Shown here: one piece after another, positions 1 to 7,506 of the stretch
How the letters are laid out: each line of letters opens with the position of its first letter
Numbering within the stretch: the stretch's first letter is position 1
From: Rhodocyclaceae bacterium
GTDB lineage: Bacteria; Pseudomonadota; Gammaproteobacteria; Burkholderiales; Rhodocyclaceae
Assembly: GCA_029982755.1 (NCBI GenBank)
Contig: JARRBR010000012.1
Span: forward strand, 1 to 41,056
Direction of reading: 5' to 3'
Length of the DNA stretch: 41,056 bases
Position numbers and translations under genes: made by a program
Notes under the pieces: generated by a model
What the model saw: the letters and a program-made list of their open reading frames with translations, nothing else
What the model was told of the DNA's origin: nothing
Database searches by the model: none

Positions 1-10
1 AGACACGCTC

Positions 11-1183
11 ATGCTGCCACAGCTGTATCGCCACGCCTGGATGGACGGCGAGATCGACGCCTTTCGCGAGCAGGTGCGCCGCTACGTTGCCGCCGAATTC
101 ACGCCCCGGCTCGATGAATGGCGCCGTCAGGGCTACATCCCGCGCGAGGTCTGGCGTCCATTCGGCGAGATGAGCTTTCTGCTGCCCGAGATGCCCGAGA
201 CCTATGGAGGCGCCGGCGCCAGCCTTGCCTACCAGTTGGTGGTGCAGGACGAGCTAGCCAAGGCCGAGATGCCAGTCAATATCGCGGTGCACACCATCGC
301 GTCGCACTACATCCTGGACTTCGGCACCGAAGCGCAAAAGCAGCGCTGGCTGCCCAAGGTGACGAACGGCGAGATGCTGGCCGCAATCGCGATGACCGAG
401 CCGGGCGCCGCCATCGCGATGACCGAGCCGGGCTGCGGCTCGGATCTGAAGGCCATCTCCACCCGTGCCCGGCGCGACGGCGACCACTACGTGATCGACG
501 GCGCCAAGACCTTCATCACCAACGGTTTCACCGGCAATCTGCTGATCGTCGCGGCGCGCACTAGCGGTGCGGGCAGCAAGGGGGTGTCGCTGTTCGTGCT
601 GGAAACCGAGAATCTGCCCGGCTTTCGCGTCGGCCGACTGCTGGAGAAAATCGGCATGCAGGCCTCAGACACGGTGGAGCTGTTCTTCGACGGCGTGCGC
701 GTGCCGGCCGACCAACTGCTGGGCGAGGTCGAAGGCCAGGGCTTTGGACAGCTGATGGGCGCGTTGCCCTACGAGCGCATGCTCATTGCCGTGCCGGCGG
801 CCGCCACTATCGAGCAGGCACTGGCCGTCACAGTGGAGTACACCAAGCAGCGCAAGGCCTTCGGCGCCCCGCTGTTCGACATGCAGCTCACGCGTCAGAA
901 GCTAGCCGAGGTGGCCACCATCGCCCACGTGGTGCGCAGCTTCGTCAATGACTGCACCCAGCGCCTGCTGGACGGCACGCTCGACAACGAGGCCGCCTAC
1001 ATGGCCAAGTGGTGGTGCACCGAGCAGCAGTGCCGCGTGGTGGACGAGTGCCTGCAGCTGTTCGGCGGCTACGGCTACATGGCCGAGTATCCGATCGCGC
1101 GCATGTATGCCGCCTCGCGCGTGCAAAAGATCTATGGCGGCGCCAACGAGGTCCTGAAAGACCTGGTTTCGAGGAGGCTGTGA
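11..1183 (+). CDS. Acyl-CoA dehydrogenase with duplicated FAD-site signature
   Basis: FAD-dependent enzyme that introduces the alpha,beta double bond into an acyl-CoA, the first oxidation of beta-oxidation. The 390-residue protein has the family layout: helical N-domain, the MTEPG...GSDL signature (about 128-147), a beta-domain with FITNG, and a helical C-domain ending in QKIYGGANEV. The C-terminal position used as base by medium-chain enzymes is Gly. A Glu at about residue 255 (ALPYERM) is where long-chain and isovaleryl-type enzymes carry the base, so I infer that type. Oddly, nine residues (AIAMTEPGA/C) occur twice in tandem inside the signature; without them the length would be the usual 381. 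ATG at 11 is taken as the start, but the frame is open to the window edge, so an upstream start is possible. First visible gene of a six-gene operon; its stop lies 2 bp before the next ATG. Confidence 0.93.
   Translation: MLPQLYRHAWMDGEIDAFREQVRRYVAAEFTPRLDEWRRQGYIPREVWRPFGEMSFLLPEMPETYGGAGASLAYQLVVQDELAKAEMPVNIAVHTIASHYILDFGTEAQKQRWLPKVTNGEMLAAIAMTEPGAAIAMTEPGCGSDLKAISTRARRDGDHYVIDGAKTFITNGFTGNLLIVAARTSGAGSKGVSLFVLETENLPGFRVGRLLEKIGMQASDTVELFFDGVRVPADQLLGEVEGQGFGQLMGALPYERMLIAVPAAATIEQALAVTVEYTKQRKAFGAPLFDMQLTRQKLAEVATIAHVVRSFVNDCTQRLLDGTLDNEAAYMAKWWCTEQQCRVVDECLQLFGGYGYMAEYPIARMYAASRVQKIYGGANEVLKDLVSRRL
383..436 (+). repeat. 27-bp in-frame tandem duplication within the acyl-CoA dehydrogenase gene
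   Basis: Units 383-409 and 410-436 match at 24 of 27 positions and encode AIAMTEPGA followed by AIAMTEPGC (residues 125-133 and 134-142). Family members normally have one copy, followed directly by GSDL. The frame is preserved. The three mismatches argue against a purely recent copying or assembly error. Confidence 0.9.
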
Positions 1184-1185
1184 AC

Positions 1186-2235
1186 ATGCCGCACACACTC
1201 CAAATGCCGCTACACGGCATCCGTGTGGTGGAGTTCGAGGGCATCGGACCGGGTCCGCTGGCTGCAAGGATGCTGTCCGACATGGGAGCCGAGGTGATCG
1301 CGCTGGTGCGCGCGGAGCCGCCGGCCGCAGCGCAGCGGCTCGGTGGGACGGTGGAAAATCCACTGCGCCGCGGCAAGCAGATTGAGGTCGTCGATTTGAA
1401 GTCGCCTGAAGGCAAAGCGCGCGCACTGGAGCTGATTGCCCAGGCCGACGCCCTGATCGAAGGCTTTCGCCCCGGTGTGATGGAACGGCTGGGCTTCGGC
1501 CCCGCTGAATGCGCGGCGCGCAATCCACGGCTGGTTTACGGCCGGATGACGGGCTGGGGCCAGGACGGCCCGCTCGCCCAGGCCGCAGGCCACGACCTGA
1601 ACTACGTCGCGCTGACAGGCCTGCTGTCGCTGTCGGCGCACAGGGGGCAGGCGCCCATCGTGCCGCCCTCGGTACTCGGGGATGGGGCCGGGGCGCTGGG
1701 CATGGCCTTCGGCGTCGCCTGCGCGCTGGTCGATGCGCGCGCCACCGGCCACGGCCGGGTCGTGGACGCCGCGATCATTGACATCGTGGCCATGCTGGGC
1801 ACGCTGGTGCATTGGATTCGCGCCAATGGGCAAATTGACGGCGCGCAGCCGAGCCCGTTTCACGATTCGCCGTTCTATGACGTATACGCTTGCGCTGACG
1901 GCGGCTTCATCAGCCTCGCAGCAGTGGAGCCAGCGTTCCACGCGCTTCTGCTGTCGAAGCTGGGCCTTGCTGACGTGAACCCCGCCGAGCAGTACGACGC
2001 GGCGACGTGGCCAGCGCTGAAAGAGCGGATCGCAGCCTTTATCCGCAGCCAACCCAGGGCGCACTGGTGCGCGCTGCTCGAAGGCAGCGACGCCTGCTTT
2101 GCGCCCGTGCTCAGCCTCGCCGAGGCGGTGCGGCATCCGCATAACGCAGCACGGGGCATTTACCAGATCACCCCATCCGGCGCCATCGAAGCGGCCCCGG
2201 CCCCACGGTTCCAGGCACTCGACACAACTACCTAG
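1186..2235 (+). CDS. Alpha-methylacyl-CoA racemase (CaiB/BaiF family)
   Basis: Family III CoA-transferase fold protein of 349 residues, closest to alpha-methylacyl-CoA racemase, which interconverts (2R)- and (2S)-methylacyl-CoA so that branched acids can enter the S-specific acyl-CoA dehydrogenase. The N-terminus LHGIRVVEFEGIGPGP is typical. The three residues known to be catalytic in characterised racemases have clear counterparts: His136 (AAGHDLNY), Asp166 (SVLGDGAG) and Glu248 (AAVEPAF). The start is set by a strong GAGGAGG at 1171-1177 just upstream of ATG 1186; longer reading upstream would run inside the dehydrogenase gene. Its stop TAG overlaps the ribosome-binding site of the next gene. 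Other CaiB-type CoA transferases are possible, but the His/Asp/Glu set favours the racemase. Confidence 0.9.
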   Translation: MPHTLQMPLHGIRVVEFEGIGPGPLAARMLSDMGAEVIALVRAEPPAAAQRLGGTVENPLRRGKQIEVVDLKSPEGKARALELIAQADALIEGFRPGVMERLGFGPAECAARNPRLVYGRMTGWGQDGPLAQAAGHDLNYVALTGLLSLSAHRGQAPIVPPSVLGDGAGALGMAFGVACALVDARATGHGRVVDAAIIDIVAMLGTLVHWIRANGQIDGAQPSPFHDSPFYDVYACADGGFISLAAVEPAFHALLLSKLGLADVNPAEQYDAATWPALKERIAAFIRSQPRAHWCALLEGSDACFAPVLSLAEAVRHPHNAARGIYQITPSGAIEAAPAPRFQALDTTT

Positions 2236-2246
2236 GAGACAAGCAC

Positions 2247-3923
2247 ATGACCGACACCATCCAGCCCACCAAGCCTGTCCGCGGCTGCCCGTCCACCACG
2301 GGCAACGAGCGCCAACTGAACACCACAACGCTGATCCGGCACGCTGCGCGCACCCACGGGGACCAGGAGATCGTCTACCGCACACCCGATGGCGGCTGGG
2401 ATCGCTACACCTATGCCGATTGCTACGCGCGCGTCTGCCGCAGCGCCAATGCACTGCGCGCTCTCGGCGTCGAGCCGGGCGACCGGGTCGGCATCCTGGA
2501 CTGGAACAGCCGACGCCACTTCGAGCTGTACTGGTCCATTCCCGGCCTGGCCGCGGTCATGCTGCAGATGAACTTGCGCCTGGGCGCCGAGGATCTGGGT
2601 TACGTGGTTGGCCACAGCGAGGTGTCCTACGTTTGCGTGGACGAAACATTGCTGCCCATTGCCGAATCCATCGCGGCGAATTCGCCCCAGATCAAGGGCT
2701 GGATCGTCATGACCGACAAGCCGCTGGACCAGATCAAGACCACGCTGAAACCGCTGCTGCACTACGAAGACCTGCTGGCCGCCGCCGACACGAAGATCGA
2801 CTGGCCCGAGATCGACGAAACCTCGGCCTACAGCGCCTGCTACACCACCGGCACCACGGGCAAGCCCAAGGGCGTGTACTACTCGCACCGCGGCATCTAC
2901 CTGCACTCCACGGCCATGGCCACCAATCTGGGCATGACGCTGGACGACTGCGTCATGCTCATCACGCCCATGTTCCACGGGCAATGCTGGGGCCTGCCGC
3001 AGGCCGCCACGCTGCTCGCCGACAAGATCGTGCTGCCGGGCCGCTACGTTGCCGAAGACACCAAGCCGCTGGTCGATGCCATGATCGCCGAGGGCGTGAC
3101 CATCGCCAATGGCGCACCGGCCATCTTCCAGCCCATGCTGCAGTACATCGAGACGATGCCGGTCAAGCCGGACTTCAGCCGCATGCGCATGCTGTCTGGC
3201 GCCACGGAGCCGCCGCTGTCGATGATGATCGGTTTCTACGACCTCACGGGTGCTGAGGTGGTGCACGCCTACGGCGCCACCGAAGCCACGACGCTGGTGA
3301 CGATGAACCGCCTCAAGTCCACGCTCAAGAAGCGCTTGACCGAGGAAGAGAAGTGGAACCTCAAGCGCAAGCAGGGTCTGGTGCTGACCGGGGTGGATAT
3401 TCGCATCCTCGATGCCGACGACAAGGACTTGCCGCACGACGGAAAGTCAGCGGGCGAGATTTGCCTGCGCGGCCCCTGGATAACGGCCAGATACCACGAC
3501 ATGCCTGATTCCGCAGACCGTTTCCTGGAAGGCGGATGGTGGCGCTCGGGCGATGTCGGCACGGTGGACGAGAACGGTTACCTCAAAGTTACCGACCGCA
3601 TCAAGGACGTGATCAAGAGCGGTGGTGAATGGATTTCTTCCATCGACATGGAAAACCTGCTCATGGGCCACCCGGCCGTGCGCGACGCCGCGGTGGTCGG
3701 CATTCCCCATGCGAAGTGGCAGGAACGGCCGCTGGCCCTGGTGGTGCTGAGGCCCGGCCAGCAGGCGACTCAGGAGCAATTGCAGGAACACCTGACCAGC
3801 GCCTTCGCCAAGTGGCAGTTGCCAGATCAGGTCCTGTTCGTCGAAGCCATCCCCAAGACCAGCGTCGGCAAGCTCGACAAGAAGCGCATCCGCGCCGAGC
3901 ATGCGGGCCGCTACGCCGAGTGA
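2247..3923 (+). CDS. Acyl-CoA synthetase (AMP-forming, class I adenylate-forming enzyme)
   Basis: Activates a carboxylic acid to its CoA thioester through an acyl-adenylate, using ATP and CoA. The 558-residue length suits the medium/long-chain ligases of the AlkK type. Visible motifs are the P-loop [11 protein letters not shown] (about 198-208), the YGATE motif in the middle, [17 protein letters not shown] with IKSGGEWIS after the hinge, and the C-terminal catalytic Lys in [10 protein letters not shown] (about 540). ATG 2247 follows AGGAGA at 2234-2239. Sitting between the racemase and the thiolase, it is the likely entry enzyme of the pathway. The exact acid cannot be read from the sequence; a branched or phenyl-substituted chain is an inference from the neighbouring racemase. 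Confidence 0.93.
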   Translation: MTDTIQPTKPVRGCPSTTGNERQLNTTTLIRHAARTHGDQEIVYRTPDGGWDRYTYADCYARVCRSANALRALGVEPGDRVGILDWNSRRHFELYWSIPGLAAVMLQMNLRLGAEDLGYVVGHSEVSYVCVDETLLPIAESIAANSPQIKGWIVMTDKPLDQIKTTLKPLLHYEDLLAAADTKIDWPEIDETSAYSACYTTGTTGKPKGVYYSHRGIYLHSTAMATNLGMTLDDCVMLITPMFHGQCWGLPQAATLLADKIVLPGRYVAEDTKPLVDAMIAEGVTIANGAPAIFQPMLQYIETMPVKPDFSRMRMLSGATEPPLSMMIGFYDLTGAEVVHAYGATEATTLVTMNRLKSTLKKRLTEEEKWNLKRKQGLVLTGVDIRILDADDKDLPHDGKSAGEICLRGPWITARYHDMPDSADRFLEGGWWRSGDVGTVDENGYLKVTDRIKDVIKSGGEWISSIDMENLLMGHPAVRDAAVVGIPHAKWQERPLALVVLRPGQQATQEQLQEHLTSAFAKWQLPDQVLFVEAIPKTSVGKLDKKRIRAEHAGRYAE

Positions 3924-3951
3924 GCCAACCTTTTTGCACCAGGAGAAGAAC

Positions 3952-5130
3952 ATGAATGACCATGAACCCGTCATCGTCGGTGCGTTGCGCACCCCCGTGG
4001 GCAAGCGCGGCGGGCGCCTGCAGAAATGGCACCCCGTCGATCTGCTGGGCGAGACGCTGCGCCAGCTGGTCGAGCGCTCCGGCATCAACCCCGCCGATCT
4101 GGACGATGTGATCGTCGGCTGCGTGCTGCAATGGGACCAACAGCACGGCAACCTGGGCCGTCATGCCGTATTGGCGGCGGGGCTGCCCGAATCCGTCCCG
4201 GCGGTGACGGTTGACCGGCAATGCGGCTCCGGCCAGCAGGCGGTGAGCTTTGCCGTGCATGGCATCCAGGCGGGCGCTTACCAACTGGTCATCGGCGCCG
4301 GGGTGGAATCGATGTCGCAGGCCCCCATGCCGCCGTCATTCAAACCCGGCGCGCCGCTGGGCTCGCAATACAGCCCGCGCGAACTGGCGCGCTACCAGGA
4401 CAACCCGCTGCTGGCGCAAGGCGCTTCGTCGGAGTTGATGAACAAGCGCTTCGGCCTCACGCGCGAGGCCCTGGACGCTTTCGCCGTGCGCAGCCATCGG
4501 CGCGCCACCGAGGCTTTGCAGGCTGGCCGAGTCCAAGACCAACTGGTGCGACTGAACGAAGACCCAGCCGACCCAGACAGCCCGCTCGTCACTGCCGACG
4601 AAGGCGTGCGTGCCGACCCGAACCCCGAGAAGATGGCCACGCTCAAGCCCGTGTTTGCCGCCGACGGTGCCACCACGGCCGCCAACTCGTCGCAGATCAG
4701 CGATGGCGCCGCCGCGCTACTGATCGCCAGCCGCGCCTATGCCAAGCAGCATTGCCTGAAGCCGCGCGCGCGCTTCGTCAGCACCGCTGTGGCCGCCGCC
4801 GATCCGGTTATCCAGTTCACCGCGGTTCTCGATGCCACCCGCAAGGCCCTCAATGAATCCGGCCTCACCATCGGCGACATCGACTTGTTCGAGGTCAATG
4901 AGGCCTTCGCTGGCGTGCCGCTCATGTTCCAGCAGGAATTCGGCATCCCAGACGACCGCCTCAACGTCAATGGCGGCTCGGTGGCGATCGGCCATCCACT
5001 GGGCTCAACGGGTGCGCGGATGCTCACCGACCTGCTGTGCGAACTCGAACGTCGGGGCGGCCGTTATGGCCTGCAAACCATCTGCGAGGCTTCGGGTACG
5101 GCCAATACCACCATCATCGAACGACTTTAA
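3952..5130 (+). CDS. Acetyl-CoA C-acyltransferase (thiolase)
   Basis: Cleaves a 3-ketoacyl-CoA with CoA to acetyl- or propionyl-CoA and a shortened acyl-CoA, the last beta-oxidation step. The 392-residue protein has the nucleophilic Cys91 (DRQCGSGQQA), the NEAF motif, His348 (AIGHPLGSTGARM) and the second catalytic Cys378. The usual glycine-rich C-terminal loop after that Cys (CxGGGMA type) is here CEASGTAN, a noticeable variation that could affect the oxyanion pocket. ATG 3952 is preceded by AGGAGAAGAA (3941-3950) with good spacing; a frame opening upstream at 3901 would overlap the ligase. A methyl-branched substrate would release propionyl-CoA here. Confidence 0.93.
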   Translation: MNDHEPVIVGALRTPVGKRGGRLQKWHPVDLLGETLRQLVERSGINPADLDDVIVGCVLQWDQQHGNLGRHAVLAAGLPESVPAVTVDRQCGSGQQAVSFAVHGIQAGAYQLVIGAGVESMSQAPMPPSFKPGAPLGSQYSPRELARYQDNPLLAQGASSELMNKRFGLTREALDAFAVRSHRRATEALQAGRVQDQLVRLNEDPADPDSPLVTADEGVRADPNPEKMATLKPVFAADGATTAANSSQISDGAAALLIASRAYAKQHCLKPRARFVSTAVAAADPVIQFTAVLDATRKALNESGLTIGDIDLFEVNEAFAGVPLMFQQEFGIPDDRLNVNGGSVAIGHPLGSTGARMLTDLLCELERRGGRYGLQTICEASGTANTTIIERL

Positions 5131-5144
5131 CGAGAGAGGCCATC

Positions 5145-5921
5145 GTGAGTGAAGTGCTTGTCAACCGTGAAGGTGCCATCGTCACCTTGACTATCAACCG
5201 CCCGCGCGCGAAAAACAGCTTGAACCGCGCGGTATTTGATGGACTCCATGCCCAGCTTGCGCAACTGCGCTACGACGATTCTGTCCGAGCGGTCATCCTT
5301 ACCGGAGCCGAAGGCGTGTTCTGCGCCGGAGCCGACATCACGGCGTTTGACGATCTGCGCGCAGAACCGCTGCTGGGCCAACGCGCGGCTGCGGGGTCTC
5401 CCGTCTGGTCCGAGTTGGGGAGCTTTCCCAAACCCTTGATCGCCGCGGTGGAACGGATCGCGCTGGGTGGCGGCATGGAACTGGCGTTGGCCTGCGACAT
5501 CGTGATCGCCGGTGAGTCGGCCAAGTTCGGCCTACCAGAAGTGAAACTAGGTGCCATTCCCGGTGCCGGGGGCACCCAATTTCTGCCCAGAGCTGTGGGT
5601 AAATCAAAAGCCATGGCACTGCTTTTGACCGGCGATCTCATCGATGCGCGCAAGGCCTGCGATGTCGGCATCGTCGCTGAAGTGACGTCAGACGGTCAGG
5701 CACTACCTGCGGCACTGGCCATGGCTGGTCGGATTGCTGCCAATTCACCACTAGCGGTGGCACTGGCGAAAAACGCGGCTCTGTGTAGTTTCGAAACCCC
5801 GCTCGCGCAGGGCTTGGAGCATGAAAAGCGCAACTTCTTCGTCGCCTTGCGTTCGGCCGACAACCGCGAAGGGCAGGAGGCGTTCTTGAGCAAGCGCGCC
5901 CCCAAGTTCACCGGCAAGTGA
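5145..5921 (+). CDS. Enoyl-CoA hydratase
   Basis: Crotonase-fold enzyme that adds water across the trans-2 double bond of an enoyl-CoA. The 258-residue protein carries the oxyanion-hole segment FCAGADI and both catalytic glutamates of true hydratases: Glu112 in GGGMELALACD and Glu132 in FGLPEVKLG. The start is GTG 5145, chosen because the crotonase N-terminus (SEVLVNREGAIVTLTINRP) begins there and AGAGAGG lies just upstream. An in-frame upstream ATG would sit inside the thiolase gene. Only 14 bp separate it from the thiolase stop, so co-transcription is very likely. Confidence 0.93.
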   Translation: MSEVLVNREGAIVTLTINRPRAKNSLNRAVFDGLHAQLAQLRYDDSVRAVILTGAEGVFCAGADITAFDDLRAEPLLGQRAAAGSPVWSELGSFPKPLIAAVERIALGGGMELALACDIVIAGESAKFGLPEVKLGAIPGAGGTQFLPRAVGKSKAMALLLTGDLIDARKACDVGIVAEVTSDGQALPAALAMAGRIAANSPLAVALAKNAALCSFETPLAQGLEHEKRNFFVALRSADNREGQEAFLSKRAPKFTGK

Positions 5922-5953
5922 GCGTCAGCCAATCATCAACAAAGGAAACAGCC

Positions 5954-6736
5954 ATGCAACTGAATTCCGACATCGCCGCCGTTATCACTGGAGGAGCCTC
6001 CGGCCTAGGCGCTGCCACGGCCCGGCGCCTGGCTAGCCATGGCGTCAAGGTAGTTATCTTCGATATGAACGAAAACGCTGGCCAAGGGCTGGCGAGTGAA
6101 CTCGGTGGCATTTACTGCAACGTAGACGTAACTTCCGAGGAGCAGGTAGACGCGGCCTTTGCCAAGGCCCGCGCTGCCGTGGGGCAGGAACGCATTCTGG
6201 TCAACTGCGCCGGCACTGCTGATGCGGTCAAGACTGTCAGCCGCGACAAGAAGACCGGCGAAATACGCCAATCCTCGGTGGATCGCTTCAATCGCATCAT
6301 TCAGATCAACTTGGTGGGCACCTTTCGCTGCATTGCCAAGTCGATCGCGGGCATGTTGACGCTTGAGCCACTGGCCGATGGCGACCGTGGTGTAGTTGTC
6401 AATACCGCTTCGGCTGCCGCGCAGGACGGACAGGTCGGCCAAGCCAGCTATGCAGCCAGCAAGGCGGCCATCGTGGGCATGACGTTGCCCATCGCGCGCG
6501 ACCTGATGGACGAAGGGATCCGAGTCAACACCATCCTGCCGGGACTGTTTGGTACGCCCTTGATGCAAAGTCTGCCGGATAATGTCAAGCAGGCGTTGGC
6601 GGCATCTGTACCGTTTCCCAAACGCTTGGGCGAATCCGATGAATTCGCGCAGACCGTCGAGTTCCTCGTCACTTGCGGTTACATGAACGCCGAGTCCATC
6701 CGCGTGGATGGCGCCATTCGCATGGCACCGCGCTGA
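5954..6736 (+). CDS. Short-chain dehydrogenase, 3-hydroxyacyl-CoA dehydrogenase type II-like
   Basis: NAD-dependent oxidoreductase of the classical SDR family, 260 residues. It shows the cofactor motif TGGASGLG (about 12-19), the NCAG stretch, the active-site Ser in NTASAAA, and Tyr166/Lys170 (YAASK). The overall pattern, including the long NRIIQINLVGTFR region and the end VDGAIRMAPR, resembles HSD10-type 3-hydroxyacyl-CoA dehydrogenases, which act on short and methyl-branched substrates. It would oxidise the hydratase product to the 3-ketoacyl-CoA used by the thiolase. ATG 5954 follows AAAGGAAA at 5941-5948. It is the last gene of the operon, so a full set of core beta-oxidation activities plus racemase is present. 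Substrate assignment is inferred. Confidence 0.9.
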   Translation: MQLNSDIAAVITGGASGLGAATARRLASHGVKVVIFDMNENAGQGLASELGGIYCNVDVTSEEQVDAAFAKARAAVGQERILVNCAGTADAVKTVSRDKKTGEIRQSSVDRFNRIIQINLVGTFRCIAKSIAGMLTLEPLADGDRGVVVNTASAAAQDGQVGQASYAASKAAIVGMTLPIARDLMDEGIRVNTILPGLFGTPLMQSLPDNVKQALAASVPFPKRLGESDEFAQTVEFLVTCGYMNAESIRVDGAIRMAPR

Positions 6737-6742
6737 AGCGTG

Positions 6743-6765
6743 CGCAGCTTCTTCAAGGAGCTGCG
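6743..6765 (+). terminator. Candidate stem-loop after the beta-oxidation operon
   Basis: CGCAGCT (6743-6749) and AGCTGCG (6759-6765) form a perfect 7-bp stem with a 9-nt loop, 6 bp after the last gene of the operon. Only two T residues follow, so it is a weak intrinsic terminator at best. It overlaps the start of the degenerate gene relic described next. Confidence 0.4.
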
Positions 6766-6784
6766 TTGCCTAAGTGATGTCAGG

Positions 6785-6877
6785 CCATATCCGCCTCAGA
6801 CTGAGAACCTGCATCATGAAATCGAGATGGTGGTGGCCTTGGGCAAGGGGGGGGCCTTCAATATGATTTTCGACTGA
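6785..6877 (+). pseudogene. Relic of a fumarylacetoacetate-hydrolase-family gene
   Basis: Read from 6785, this strand encodes PYPPQTENLHHEIEMVVALG followed by KGG, which matches the conserved metal-binding N-terminal segment of the FAH family (fumarylpyruvate and fumarylacetoacetate hydrolases; the HHEIE glutamates are metal ligands). The match stops after KGG and the frame ends at TGA 6875-6877. The sequence just upstream (RSFFKELRCLSDVR) is only vaguely like the family. No start codon, N-terminus or C-terminal two thirds remain. It is a deletion remnant, probably left by rearrangement at the end of the beta-oxidation operon. Confidence 0.65.
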
Positions 6878-7135
6878 ACGGCAGGTGTCCGGGCACATTG
6901 CCGCCCGACATTGACCGAGCCCATGACGGCAGCAGTGGCCGACGACTTGTCTGACGCCGAAGAGAGACCGCCGACCGGAACAGGATCAGTAACCTGCCGT
7001 TCGCGTTCGGCGAAATTTCTCAGCCGCTACGTCTCTTGATGGCCGGCTGCTGCTATTGGAAACCGCATCCGCATAGGTGCCGTTCATCGCGAGTCGAGAC
7101 AGATGGTGAGCGTCAGATCAGGCCGACATCCAGCC
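6878..7135. other. Non-coding stretch without recognisable gene
   Basis: Together with the FAH relic and stem-loop, this makes about 400 bp without an intact gene. Short open frames exist, but their translations are rich in Arg, Pro and His and look like chance frames. I recognise no RNA gene, promoter or transposon end. It lies between the beta-oxidation operon and the 3-prime remnant of the interrupted cyclotransferase gene, so it probably contains a rearrangement junction. Confidence 0.5.
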
Positions 7136-7214
7136 TCACCCCGCGCCACCCCCATCTCCCGCGTCCCCCGCTGGCAGCGCATACACGTACGCATCGACCA
7201 CCTCGCCGTTGTCC
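7136..7214 (-). pseudogene. C-terminal fragment of the IS-interrupted gamma-glutamylcyclotransferase-like gene
   Basis: On the minus strand, the bases flanking the left end of the IS66 element read DNGEVVDAYVYALPAGD and reach a TGA at 7136-7138. This continues exactly in frame from the N-terminal fragment on the other side of the element once one 8-bp target copy is removed. The rebuilt gene has 119 codons plus stop, a normal length for the small GGCT/AIG2-like fold. The DAYVYAL strand is typical of that family's C-terminus. Confidence 0.85.
7207..7214. repeat. Target-site duplication, left copy (CGTTGTCC)
   Basis: Eight bases directly outside the left IS66 end are identical to 9902-9909 outside the right end. 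Eight bp is the duplication length known for IS66-family elements. The perfect match implies a single transposition without later recombination or much decay. Confidence 0.95.
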
Positions 7215-7243
7215 GTAAGCGTCCGACGAGCGCCGTCTTGCCT
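7215..7243 (+). repeat. IS66 terminal inverted repeat (tnpC side)
   Basis: Begins GTAAGCGTCCGACGAGCG and matches the inward-read sequence of the opposite end at 25 of 29 positions, including the first 11 without mismatch and the inner block CGCCGTCTT. Confidence 0.92.
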
Positions 7244-7248
7244 GAGTT

Positions 7249-7506
7249 TCAGCAGTCCGGGTTGATCTCGTCGGTGAACTCGCCCGCATCCCATGCGCGG
7301 GCGATGGCGGCATCGAGGCGGGTCAGAAGCTGGTAGAGGGATTCCCCGTCGCGGCGCTGTAGCATCGCCAAGCAATCACTCTCATCACTCGCGACGGCGG
7401 CACACTCAACCGGGCCGACAGCGCCGAGCGAGATGTGGCCACCATTCGAGATCAGCCAGTCCACGTTCTTCAGCACTGCCAGCGGATCGGCGGCGGGATG
7501 CTTCAT
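7249..7506 (-). CDS. Small accessory ORF of the IS66 element
   Basis: Protein of 85 residues starting MKHPAADPLAVLKNVDWLI. The ATG overlaps the tnpC stop as ATGA (7503-7506 region), which suggests translational coupling. It ends only 6 bp inside the left inverted repeat, so it belongs to the element. The sequence is soluble, fairly acidic and predicted largely helical (LQRRDGESLYQLLTRLDAAIARAW). I recognise no catalytic motif. Some IS66 elements carry a fourth ORF here, but its function is not something I can assign from sequence; a role in transposition or its control is only a guess. Confidence 0.8.
   Translation of the reverse strand: MKHPAADPLAVLKNVDWLISNGGHISLGAVGPVECAAVASDESDCLAMLQRRDGESLYQLLTRLDAAIARAWDAGEFTDEINPDC

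Noticed and set aside
6878-7135. Possible transposon end or second insertion element next to the FAH relic.
   Set aside because: I found no matching inverted repeat, target duplication or transposase fragment in this stretch.
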